A DNA stretch of 61,675 bases from HGM04593 sp045613945 (GTDB taxonomy: Bacteria > Bacteroidota > Bacteroidia > Bacteroidales > Bacteroidaceae): the NCBI GenBank assembly GCA_045613945.1, contig JAZLBZ010000057.1, forward strand, positions 1-61,675, written 5' to 3'. The position numbers and the translations under genes are program-made. The first letter of the stretch is position 1, and every line of letters begins with the position of its first letter. A model generated the notes under the pieces. The model did not search any database. It had not been told where the DNA came from and saw only the letters and a program-made list of their open reading frames with translations. This document shows, piece by piece, positions 48,903-57,273 of the stretch.

Positions 48903-51578
48903 TCAATTGGTTTTTATATTACGCACAAAGAAGTAGAAATAGAAGTAGGTCTCGCCAAAATCCTCTTTAAAGAATGGCGCCATCTCCTCCTCGCTCTTCC
49001 CCTTATGCTGGGATACCAGTTGCATGAATTTTGTCATTTTTCCATTAGTACCTACCGAAATAAATTTGTCAATAAATGCTTTGGGTACCTGCACCGTACG
49101 CCCCTTGTCTACATTCATAAACAAAAGAGCCGCCTCCTGATAATGCTTTGGCAACGAATTTGGTTGGAACTCATTTACGTAATAGTTAAGGAAGAACCAG
49201 AAGGACTTGGAATCCTTGCGTGTGAGCGCCGCAGACAATGCCGCCTCAACATAAGTGCGGGACATCACCGGCGCCGAGTTGAGCAGGTTCTTTGTCAGAT
49301 AGGCCTCTACATAGGACTCATCGACATCCAGGAAATCTTCGTAGCACGTCATGTCCAACGGCATTGCGAACTCCCTGTTGCGTCGGAGTTGACCAGGATT
49401 CTTGATATACTCCTCCATTTCACCGGCCCAACCGGCATAGAACATCGTACGCTTCAATATGTTTATATACCTTTGTGCTAGCCTGTGTTCGCCCGCCAGG
49501 AGCATAGAACGCACAGCGTGTTTCAGGTACTCAATTCTCCAACCATACTCCACTGCATCCTCAACGCACCAACGATAGCAGAAATTGAACTTGCCATACT
49601 GATAATATGTCATCTTACCGCCGGTCTGGGCAAGACGCACCGGCACCGAAGCCTCAATATCGGCACTACCCTCGGGATAGGCAAACAACTCACTTCCCGC
49701 GCGACCCAGTTTATGCAATGCGACATTCTTGTTCATGACCACCTGACGGGTCGGGACCTCCGACACTCTTGACAACTCAGCAACACTCTTCCAGTCCTCA
49801 TTCCACATAGCCCGGTTCTGCTCATTCTCAACACGGAAATTGTCATTCCCATACCAGAACAGCCAACAGAAAAGCACCATTGACAAAGGCACAACAACAT
49901 ACATACCAAGCCGCAGGCTATCTGTCTCGCATCTGCCGCAATAGAGAGCAATAACAGGCACGGCCGCCAGCACAACAAACAACGCCAGCAACAAGATGAA
50001 GGGAACCCAAAGCACGTTGACATTGTACCAGATAGACCTCTCCTGCAGGGTAAGCGGGAATGGCAAAGGCCTAAAGCCCACCTCCTCTACACGCAAGGCC
50101 GATGTGTGCGTATCATTCAGCACCGCTGCCGAAGAGCCTGTAAGCACACCATCTGCAAGACCGGCCACGTAATACGGGCTGTAACCACCCGCGCCATCCG
50201 CATCCAGCACAAGAAGATTAACAATACCAAAGAGTTCAGAGTTGTCGGTGACACGCACATCCCCCTCTTTTTTCATCTTTGCAAAAGCACAGACAGCATT
50301 CCCGTCCAACGGAGAATCGGCCAGTGCAGCAGTATAATGCACTGCACCGTCTACCACCTCCTTTTTCCATACAAGGTACTGCCCTGCCTGTGTCTTGAGC
50401 ATCACGCACTCCTTGTTATTCTTCTCTTTCACTTCGCAGACAAACTGCCCCGTCTGTGGCACCTCAGCGCCCGCCTCCTTGCCGACAACAGAGATTTCCC
50501 CACCGGTACTGTCGAGGTAATATTCGGAGCCATCTTTACAAATGAATGTAAAGGTATACACCTTACCATCTAAAGGACGGTTTATCTCAACACCGTCAAA
50601 CAGTTCACTCTTTGCCGTAGCAATAGCCTTCTGCGAGAAACTGCCGTCAATATTCATCATATACTTTGTCAGCACCTTTTTTACCGGATAGCCCACACGA
50701 CCATTAATGCCGTCTATCAGCGAGAGTTCCCCGGCCTTGACCTTGTTGTCGGGCACATGTTCGCTCTTCCACTGCGATGCGGGAAGTCCCACTGTGTACA
50801 CTCCTTCAATGGGCACTGTTGTATAATGCTCATAATAGTACCTGGGAGCAATGTATGCAGCAGCAACAGCCAGTGGCAATGCCACGAGCGAGACCGCCAC
50901 CCCTTTTCTATTGGCAACAGCCCTGCAGAGCGTCTGTATCGCCATTACCACACCCGAAACAAGTGCATAGACACCAAGCACGGGATACACGAGAGATATC
51001 CAGGCCACAATGAGCAATGGGGTCAAATATACATTTGCCTTCTTCACAACCCATGCAGCCAATAGCGAAAGCAACACTCCCAACAAAGCCACATAATAGT
51101 ATCCCGGGATTTTCAGATAGAATATCCAATAGCCCAGTTGTGTGTTTGACGCCAAAAGGGCAGCCACCGGCAACAGTGCCATAATCCTGTACCGCACCGG
51201 GATATCAAAGACCTTATACGTAAGCCAATAGACCACTGCAAGGAGCGCCACATACACCGTTGCTCCCAACACCGGATAATAGAAGAACTGTACAAGGAAA
51301 CTTGCCACATAATAAAGAATGCCCGCCGGCATTGACATCATCTCTTCAAAGAAGACATTGTCGTACAGGAAGACCGAAAGTTCATTAACGCGGAACAGAA
51401 GTGCCGGCTCATAGAATGCAAGCAGCCCCCACACAACCGCCAGAAGCAGTATCGCAGGAAGGTTGTTCCAAATGAAAGAAGGCACGCCTTTCGGCTTTGC
51501 CGTTAAGATTTCCATGATTTTCAAGGAAAATCCCCTATTTTTCTGATTCTCATCCATATGCATCTGATTATGCACCAT
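48903..51578 (-). CDS. Large DUF6057-like membrane protein with an inserted soluble region
   Basis: An 891-residue inner-membrane protein without assigned function. About seven hydrophobic helices fill residues 39-243. A soluble region of some 270 residues (about 250-518) follows, rich in beta-type repeats such as KVYTFTFICKDGSEYYLD, QFVCEVKEKNNKECVMLKTQ and VNLLVLDADGAGGYSPYYVA, which look like a lectin or beta-trefoil-type module. Two more membrane helices (about 522-570) and a C-terminal helical, TPR-like domain (about 600-891; ALHKLGRAGSELFAYPEG, AVRSMLLAGEHRLAQRYINI) close it. The membrane-plus-TPR layout resembles DUF6057, which I remember as shorter. It starts 27 nt after aroC. ATGs at residues 6 and 8 are alternative starts. 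Confidence 0.75.
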   Translation of the reverse strand: MVHNQMHMDENQKNRGFSLKIMEILTAKPKGVPSFIWNNLPAILLLAVVWGLLAFYEPALLFRVNELSVFLYDNVFFEEMMSMPAGILYYVASFLVQFFYYPVLGATVYVALLAVVYWLTYKVFDIPVRYRIMALLPVAALLASNTQLGYWIFYLKIPGYYYVALLGVLLSLLAAWVVKKANVYLTPLLIVAWISLVYPVLGVYALVSGVVMAIQTLCRAVANRKGVAVSLVALPLAVAAAYIAPRYYYEHYTTVPIEGVYTVGLPASQWKSEHVPDNKVKAGELSLIDGINGRVGYPVKKVLTKYMMNIDGSFSQKAIATAKSELFDGVEINRPLDGKVYTFTFICKDGSEYYLDSTGGEISVVGKEAGAEVPQTGQFVCEVKEKNNKECVMLKTQAGQYLVWKKEVVDGAVHYTAALADSPLDGNAVCAFAKMKKEGDVRVTDNSELFGIVNLLVLDADGAGGYSPYYVAGLADGVLTGSSAAVLNDTHTSALRVEEVGFRPLPFPLTLQERSIWYNVNVLWVPFILLLALFVVLAAVPVIALYCGRCETDSLRLGMYVVVPLSMVLFCWLFWYGNDNFRVENEQNRAMWNEDWKSVAELSRVSEVPTRQVVMNKNVALHKLGRAGSELFAYPEGSADIEASVPVRLAQTGGKMTYYQYGKFNFCYRWCVEDAVEYGWRIEYLKHAVRSMLLAGEHRLAQRYINILKRTMFYAGWAGEMEEYIKNPGQLRRNREFAMPLDMTCYEDFLDVDESYVEAYLTKNLLNSAPVMSRTYVEAALSAALTRKDSKSFWFFLNYYVNEFQPNSLPKHYQEAALLFMNVDKGRTVQVPKAFIDKFISVGTNGKMTKFMQLVSQHKGKSEEEMAPFFKEDFGETYFYFYFFVRNIKTN

Positions 51579-51605
51579 ATTATCGATTTAAAGCAGATAC
51601 CCTAA

Positions 51606-52691
51606 TTATTCAGTAAACAGTCCCTTTCTTGACCTGTCGAGCAGATAGTGATCAAGAACCACAAGAGCCGCCATCGCCTCAACAACCGGCACTGCGCGAG
51701 GCACCACACAGGGATCGTGGCGACCGCGTGAAAGCAACGTTGTCTCCACACCATCCTTTGTCACGGTGGGCTGCTCCATCAGGAGTGTTGCAACGGGTTT
51801 GAATGCAACCCTGAAATAGATATCATTACCGTTGGAGATACCTCCTTGTATGCCGCCGCTGTTGTTGGTACGCGTTGCTATGCTGCCGCCATTATTGTAG
51901 AAAATGTCATTCTGCTGCGAGCCACGCCCTGTGGCGGCAGCAAAGCCATTGCCATAGTCAAAGCCTTTTGCAGCATTTATCGATAGCATTGCCGATGCAA
52001 GTGAGGCCGAGAGTTTGCCATACAGCGGCTCTCCCAAACCGACAGGCGCGCCCGTCACCACACAGGTCACCACTCCTCCAATGGTATCACCCGCACGCTT
52101 CACGTCCAGTATCAGCTGCTCCATCGCCGCAGCAGCCTCTGTGTCGGGGCAACGCACTGCATTGCTCTCTGCTTGGGCAAGGTCATACGCCATATAATTT
52201 TCTGAAAGGGCAATATCGCCCACCTGGGAGGTATAAGCCGTCACATTTATGCCCAACTGCCTCAAGGCCAGTTTTGCAAAAGCGCCGGCACACACCCTCA
52301 CTGCCGTCTCGCGGGCCGACGAGCGTCCGCCACCGCAATGGTCGCGCACGCCATACTTGCGGTCATATACATAATCGGCATGCGATGGGCGAAAAGCCTC
52401 GCGCAGATTGTCGTAATCGGCACTGCGGTTATTGTTGTTAATAATAGTAAAGGCTATGGGAGTTCCTGTTGAACGCCCTTCAAAGATACCCGAGAGGAAC
52501 TGCACCTCGTCGGCCTCGTTACGCGATGTCGTAATCGCACTCTGGCCGGGACGACGTCGCCTCATCTCAGCGCGTACAAAATCCTCGTCAATGACCACAC
52601 CCGCAGGGTAGCCATCAAGCACACCGCCAATGGCCACTCCGTGCGACTCGCCAAAAGTGGTGAGGCGTAAAAGATTGCCGATACTATTCAT
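51606..52691 (-). CDS. aroC: Chorismate synthase
   Basis: A 361-residue FMN-dependent enzyme of the shikimate pathway that makes chorismate from 5-enolpyruvylshikimate 3-phosphate. Signatures: TTFGESHGVAIGGVLDGYPAG (split here: TTFGESHG at residues 11-18 and VLDGYPAG after it), RRRRPGQSAITTSRNE, SGIFEGRSTGTPIAF, YGVRDHCGGGRSSARETA and the C-terminal NNSGGIQGGISNG, with GRHDPCVVPRAVPV near the end. All FMN- and substrate-binding segments are present and the length is normal. It lies 14 nt after the SlyD-like gene and 27 nt before the DUF6057-like gene in one operon. Confidence 0.97.
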   Translation of the reverse strand: MNSIGNLLRLTTFGESHGVAIGGVLDGYPAGVVIDEDFVRAEMRRRRPGQSAITTSRNEADEVQFLSGIFEGRSTGTPIAFTIINNNNRSADYDNLREAFRPSHADYVYDRKYGVRDHCGGGRSSARETAVRVCAGAFAKLALRQLGINVTAYTSQVGDIALSENYMAYDLAQAESNAVRCPDTEAAAAMEQLILDVKRAGDTIGGVVTCVVTGAPVGLGEPLYGKLSASLASAMLSINAAKGFDYGNGFAAATGRGSQQNDIFYNNGGSIATRTNNSGGIQGGISNGNDIYFRVAFKPVATLLMEQPTVTKDGVETTLLSRGRHDPCVVPRAVPVVEAMAALVVLDHYLLDRSRKGLFTE

Positions 52692-52705
52692 AATACATCA
52701 GGCCA

Positions 52706-53284
52706 TTAATGACAGCAACCACCTTCGCAACCGCCGTCACCGCCACAGCTGCCGCCATTGCAACCGCTGCAACCGCCACCACAGCTGCAAGAAGCCTTCA
52801 GAGAGTCGTAGAACTTCTTCAGTTCAGACTCCTTTGCAGGACGAGCCTCAACAACCGTACCCACGAACTGCAAATCACAGCCGGCAAGCGGATGGTTGAA
52901 GTCCATGACAACCTTCAAAGGAGTAACCTCCTTCACCGTTCCCAGGATTGGAGAACCGTCGGCACGCATCATCTCAACGACATTACCCTCATAGATGTGG
53001 GCCGAGTCGAACTTGCCGTCAATGGTGAATACCTCGCGGTCGAAATCCTGAACGTGGTCGGGGTCATACTCGCCATAAGCATCGGCAAACGGGATTGTAA
53101 AGTCAAAGGCATCGCCCTTCTTCAGGTCCTTCAGGTTATTCTCAAAGGCATCGAGAGTATAGCCCACGCCTGTCAGGAAGGCGAAAGGCTGCTCGCGTGT
53201 TGTCTTCTCAACTTCCTCACACTCACCGTTGCGGTGTGACAAAAGAGTATATGCCACACGCAGATATTTGTTTGTTGTTTCCAT
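52706..53284 (-). CDS. slyD: SlyD-like FKBP peptidyl-prolyl isomerase with metal-binding tail
   Basis: A 192-residue cytoplasmic isomerase/chaperone. The FKBP core has FLTGVGYTLDAFENNL (about 36-51) and DFTIPFADAYGEYDPDH, into which the insert-in-flap domain (about 75-125) is placed; DFNHPLAGCDLQFVGTVVE is the usual SlyD return to the core. The C-terminal tail (about 166-192) is extremely Cys- and Gly-rich, with about ten cysteines and a final His, as in nickel-binding SlyD tails. It is the first gene of the operon with aroC; the promoter at 53326-53333 is well formed. Possible roles are protein folding and nickel or zinc handling for metalloenzymes. Confidence 0.93.
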   Translation of the reverse strand: METTNKYLRVAYTLLSHRNGECEEVEKTTREQPFAFLTGVGYTLDAFENNLKDLKKGDAFDFTIPFADAYGEYDPDHVQDFDREVFTIDGKFDSAHIYEGNVVEMMRADGSPILGTVKEVTPLKVVMDFNHPLAGCDLQFVGTVVEARPAKESELKKFYDSLKASCSCGGGCSGCNGGSCGGDGGCEGGCCH

Positions 53285-53325
53285 AATATAATTGTTTTGT
53301 TTGATTTTTTATTCCGTTCAAATGG

Positions 53326-53333
53326 CAAAGATA
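53326..53333 (-). promoter_or_regulatory. Predicted promoter of the slyD-aroC operon (-7 element)
   Basis: TATCTTTG on the minus strand, a perfect -7 match, with GTTG 19 bp upstream as a near -33 box. Leader about 40 nt. Confidence 0.6.
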
Positions 53334-53455
53334 GTCAAAAGAAGAGAGTCCGCAACAATAGAGCAATAAAAAAGGTAATATAAAGACAAAAGTGAAGCAT
53401 TTGTCACACAGCAGAGGGAGAGAATTCCCAATAAAACTACAAACACTCCTTAAAA

Positions 53456-53487
53456 TTTGGAGAAGAGCATTATTCTTTTTAATATTG
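53456..53487 (+). promoter_or_regulatory. Predicted promoter of the NPCBM-like surface protein gene
   Basis: TTTG at 53456-53459 and TAATATTG at 53480-53487, spacer 20 bp; the -7 box differs from consensus at one position. Leader about 60 nt. Confidence 0.55.
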
Positions 53488-53551
53488 CGATGAAAAGCAA
53501 TGTGTTACAACATATCAACAGACACACAACACACCTAAAACGACAAAACAA

Positions 53552-55807
53552 ATGGGAGAAAGACGATACATTATTCTTGCAGCCATACTGGTCTTGATAC
53601 TGATGTTTCGCGGCTGCAGTTGCGGAGGGGAAAAGCATGAACGGGAAGAAAAAAAGCCACAGCCGGTAAGCCTGTATCACAAATACACCTATCTTGTCAA
53701 TTGGTTTGCGCCAACATCGTCGGACTGCTGTACCATATACAAGTACAACAGCAGGGAGACCAAAATTGAAATGGCAGGAGGTGAGACGGGCTACGGAGGT
53801 TTCAACATCGACGGGGAAGATGCCTATGTGACATTCAACATCAAAGGCAAATACAAGACCCTCACCTTCACTATGGGCCATTACAAACGATGCAGCAAAG
53901 AGGTGGGAGTGGTAACCGTGCGCGCCGATGGCAAAAAGGTCCTTGACGAAAAGATTAAAGGGCATGAGCCCCCACGCACATACAGCCTGGACGTGTCGGG
54001 TGTAGACGAGGTAACCTTTAAGGTTGCGGGGGGAGATATTGACGTGATGGTGGCCGACGCCATTCTTTGGCGAGAGGACGAGACGCCCGTAAACGTTCGC
54101 CCCGCGCCCCAGCCAAGCACTGCGCCAATTGAACTTGTCAAGGACCTGCAGCCATATTACTTGAGCAATTTCATGAGCGAAATCACCGAAGAGGAAGATT
54201 CCCGAATCAGGCTCAACGGGCAGACATATAATTACGGTCTGCGAGGCGACATGACAATGGCGCTCATCGGCACGTACGATTGCAGGGCCTATTTCAACCT
54301 CCACAAGCAATATTCAAGAGTGAGTTTCATAGCCGGATGCCGCGACGACCTGACCAAAGGCGCAGGCAGAGGGTGGATAACGGTCAAGGCCGACGACAAG
54401 GTCATCGAGGAAATCGAAGTAAAAGAGGGAGACATTGCAAAACAGTTCACCTTTGACATCACAGGATGCGAAGTGCTCTCATTCCAGGCCGAGCAGTCCG
54501 AAGGCGATTCATACGCCGAGATTGCCAAAATAATTGTGTACCCGGAGAAAGACGCAGGCATGGCAGGAGAACTTGGATGCCGCCCGGCACCGCCAAACCC
54601 ACGTCTCAAGGATTTGCCCAATGTATGCAAACTCATATCAAGCATTCCACCCTATCAGGTCATTGGACGCGTCGACAAGCAGATATACGACGGGGCATCG
54701 GACTATATCACCTTTTCAATGGGAGGATGCAAATTCAATGAGGGCATAATACTGTACCAGACCGCATCGTTCCTTGACGACAACCTCTCGGCCTGCGCAA
54801 CATTCGACATGGGAAATGAATTTGACTATATCACGTTCACCAGTGGATATGTGGGCAAGAGTTGGAACATGAATGACGACCTGCTCATGGTCTTTGCCGA
54901 TGACACGCTGATATATTCAGCGCCTATGATTGCGACATACCCCAACCAGCACCATGTAGTACCCATCAACAAATGCAGGACACTGCGTTTTGCCAACAGA
55001 GGCTGTGGAAGGCTCGACGTCGCCGCATTCGGCGTTGGCGACATTATCGCATACAGGGGAGAGCCGGTGGAGAATGACCTGTTTGTCCACGCAAAGCCCG
55101 AGTGCCCGCAAGAGATAGACCTTATAGACCTGGGCCGTCCATATATCCATTATGTATCCACCAGTTCCAACGACAAGGAGAGCATAATACGTGACGGTTC
55201 TACCAAGAAGGAGTATTTTGAACTGAATGGCGAGCGCATATACAAGGGCATCGTACTACAGACAAGCACGCATTTCTCCCTTGACTTCGGAGTTCTTGGC
55301 GATGACAATGGCACAGATGCTGCCGCTGCAAGCATCGTAGGAGCAACCGCAGTAGGAGCATCCTTTGTCGCGTCGGGCGTTGCAGTTGGAAGCGCGGTCG
55401 TTGGAACGACAGCAGCCCCGCTTGGAGCATTCCTGCTGCTTGCTGCAGGAGGCGAGGCCGTTGAGAACTCTTTGGCAGCCTTCAACACCTATGGAGAATA
55501 CAACTCCGTTACTTTCAAGGTTGGCTGCCTTCCAAAGGCCAGTGTAAAATCGGACGAGCCTGAGCACCTGATGATTGGCGCCGACCACAATGTCATGGCC
55601 GACATTGCTGTGTACGAGACAATGGAGCCACAGGAGTTCACAGTCCCCATTGATGGATGCGGGCAACTTATATTCTGGCTGGCAAACACAAGGGGGACCT
55701 CGGCACGATATCTGATTTATGACATCTCCGTAACAAAGGAAAGACTCCCGCTCAACATCCCCGATGGGTATCATTTCCCAACGCAGGAAACAGAAACAGA
55801 GGAGTAA
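53552..55807 (+). CDS. Surface protein with four NPCBM-like carbohydrate-binding repeats
   Basis: A 751-residue exported protein. Residues 5-23 (RYIILAAILVLILMFRGCS) form an anchor or lipoprotein signal; the cysteine context MFRGC is a poor lipobox. Four repeats begin near residues 40, 190, 348 and 519. Each runs from a hydrophobic start through a G-x-x-x segment and a strand like YSRVSFIAGC or YKTLTFTMG to a strand like FTFDITGCEVLSF. This is the pattern of NPCBM modules, which bind galactosides or other glycans next to glycosidases. Repeat 4 is interrupted by a Gly/Ala/Val-rich hydrophobic stretch of about 50 residues (588-636). It has its own promoter and terminator and lies directly before the GH5 gene. 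Confidence 0.8.
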   Translation: MGERRYIILAAILVLILMFRGCSCGGEKHEREEKKPQPVSLYHKYTYLVNWFAPTSSDCCTIYKYNSRETKIEMAGGETGYGGFNIDGEDAYVTFNIKGKYKTLTFTMGHYKRCSKEVGVVTVRADGKKVLDEKIKGHEPPRTYSLDVSGVDEVTFKVAGGDIDVMVADAILWREDETPVNVRPAPQPSTAPIELVKDLQPYYLSNFMSEITEEEDSRIRLNGQTYNYGLRGDMTMALIGTYDCRAYFNLHKQYSRVSFIAGCRDDLTKGAGRGWITVKADDKVIEEIEVKEGDIAKQFTFDITGCEVLSFQAEQSEGDSYAEIAKIIVYPEKDAGMAGELGCRPAPPNPRLKDLPNVCKLISSIPPYQVIGRVDKQIYDGASDYITFSMGGCKFNEGIILYQTASFLDDNLSACATFDMGNEFDYITFTSGYVGKSWNMNDDLLMVFADDTLIYSAPMIATYPNQHHVVPINKCRTLRFANRGCGRLDVAAFGVGDIIAYRGEPVENDLFVHAKPECPQEIDLIDLGRPYIHYVSTSSNDKESIIRDGSTKKEYFELNGERIYKGIVLQTSTHFSLDFGVLGDDNGTDAAAASIVGATAVGASFVASGVAVGSAVVGTTAAPLGAFLLLAAGGEAVENSLAAFNTYGEYNSVTFKVGCLPKASVKSDEPEHLMIGADHNVMADIAVYETMEPQEFTVPIDGCGQLIFWLANTRGTSARYLIYDISVTKERLPLNIPDGYHFPTQETETEE

Positions 55808-55854
55808 CCCAAAAACATACGATAAAAAGGAGAATTTTCAACAAAGCCACAGAT

Positions 55855-55884
55855 GCGGGGCGGTGTCCACAAGACACCCCTCGC
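55855..55884 (+). terminator. Terminator of the NPCBM-like gene
   Basis: Stem GCGGGG-C-GGTGTC / GACACC-CCTCGC (12 bp with one bulged C and one G-U) around a 5-nt loop, then TATTATTTTAT. It ends about 20 bp before the GH5 promoter. Confidence 0.7.
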
Positions 55885-55903
55885 TATTATTTTATACTAT
55901 TAA

Positions 55904-55935
55904 TTGCAAAATATTAATATATTTCCTTATCTTCG
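55904..55935 (+). promoter_or_regulatory. Predicted promoter of the GH5-ROK-GH92 operon
   Basis: TTGC at 55904-55907 and TATCTTCG at 55928-55935 with a 20-bp spacer, each one base from the Bacteroidota consensus. Leader about 27 nt. Confidence 0.5.
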
Positions 55936-55967
55936 CAAGACAGCACAACACACCAAAGACTATAACC

Positions 55968-57260
55968 ATGAAAAACTTCGCTTTCACACTTATAATGGCA
56001 ATAGCAGCAATCACCGCCGGATGCGGCAGCAGATGCAATGAGGTCGTGGGGAACAACCTTATAACAGCCGATTCCACAGGTTTCATAAAGAACGGCTGCC
56101 CCTACCAGTACATTGGCACCAATATGTGGTATGCCTCGGTACTTGGTTCCGAGGGCGAGGGTGGCAACAGGGAACGCCTTTGCAGGGAACTGGACCTGCT
56201 GAAAAGCATTGGCGTTACAAACCTTAGAATACTTACCGGCCCCGACGCCGGCAGCACTCTTGCCAACCCCGCAAAGCCCTACTTGCAGACAGCACCGGGA
56301 GTGCTCAACGACACAATACTCCGGGGGCTGGACTTTGTCATTGCCGAACTTGAGAAACGCGGCATGGACGCTGTCATCTACCTTAACAATGCATGGGACT
56401 GGAGCGGCGGCTATGGTTTCTACCTCAAGGAGTGCGGCTATGGCGACTCCCCGAACACCAATGAGGATGGCGGCTACAACAGATATGTGGAGTACTGCGC
56501 AAACTTCACGCGCGAGCCAAAGGCCATTGAAATGTACTACAGTTACATAAAGGCAACCGTTTCACGCAAGAACAGCATTACCGGCCGCTACTACAAGGAC
56601 GAGCCCGCAATCATGGCCTGGCAGCTCTGCAACGAGCCACGCCCTTTCGCAAAGGACAACAAGGAGGCTTTTGCAACATGGATATCAGATGCTGCAGCAT
56701 TGATAAAGAGCATTGACCCCAACCACATGGTATCGACAGGAAGCGAGGGCTACATCGGTTGCGAAGTAGACATGGAACTCTGCGAGAGAATCCACGCCGA
56801 CAAGAACATCGACTACCTGACAATACACATTTGGCCGGTAAACTGGGGCTGGGCACCTCGCTCAAACCCCGACAGCGGCATTGAGAATGCATGCCTGGAG
56901 AGCGGCAAGTACATTGCCGAGCACATTGCGCTTGCCAAGAAACTGGGCAAGCCGCTTGTGATTGAGGAATTTGGATATTCACGCAAGGATAACATTTCGG
57001 GCACAGAACCCACAACCGGCAGCCGCGATATCTTTTACCGTTTCATCTTTGAGCAGGTAAAAGGCGGCACCCCCATTGCGGGCTGCAATTTCTGGGGTTG
57101 GGGCGGCAGCGGACGACCTCGCGACCTTGTGTGGAAAGCGGGCGACGACTACCTGAGCGACCCACCCCACGAGCCACAGGGCTGGTACTCGGTCTTTGAC
57201 TGCGACACAACAACCATAGAGATTATCAAGGAATACTCAAGAGCAATAACAGAAAAATAA
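55968..57260 (+). CDS. GH5 family mannanase-like glycoside hydrolase, lipoprotein
   Basis: A 430-residue lipoprotein (lipobox ITAGC, Cys19). The (beta/alpha)8 fold of GH5 is shown by YIGTNMWYASVLG, RELDLLKSIGVTNLRILTG, acid/base Glu223 in MAWQLCNEPRP, DYLTIHIWPVNWGW, and nucleophile Glu334 in VIEEFGYSRKD. The overall pattern is closest to GH5_7 endo-beta-1,4-mannanases; a mannosidase acting on the beta-mannose of N-glycan cores is the main alternative, given the GH92 neighbours. The start at 55968 gives a complete signal peptide; in-frame codons upstream fall in the promoter. It begins a cluster with ROK (13-nt gap) and two GH92 genes. Confidence 0.88.
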   Translation: MKNFAFTLIMAIAAITAGCGSRCNEVVGNNLITADSTGFIKNGCPYQYIGTNMWYASVLGSEGEGGNRERLCRELDLLKSIGVTNLRILTGPDAGSTLANPAKPYLQTAPGVLNDTILRGLDFVIAELEKRGMDAVIYLNNAWDWSGGYGFYLKECGYGDSPNTNEDGGYNRYVEYCANFTREPKAIEMYYSYIKATVSRKNSITGRYYKDEPAIMAWQLCNEPRPFAKDNKEAFATWISDAAALIKSIDPNHMVSTGSEGYIGCEVDMELCERIHADKNIDYLTIHIWPVNWGWAPRSNPDSGIENACLESGKYIAEHIALAKKLGKPLVIEEFGYSRKDNISGTEPTTGSRDIFYRFIFEQVKGGTPIAGCNFWGWGGSGRPRDLVWKAGDDYLSDPPHEPQGWYSVFDCDTTTIEIIKEYSRAITEK

Positions 57261-57273
57261 GACTTATAACACT

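Noticed and set aside
52706..52800. The plus-strand reading of the SlyD tail region (Thr/Ala-rich)
   Set aside because: It is the complement of the Cys/Gly-rich SlyD tail, and the repetitive look comes from GGC/TGC codons.
53450..54310. A 286-codon open frame on the minus strand, opposite the NPCBM-like gene
   Set aside because: The plus-strand frame has a signal sequence, four recognisable repeats, a promoter and a terminator; the minus-strand frame has no family resemblance and crosses the promoter.
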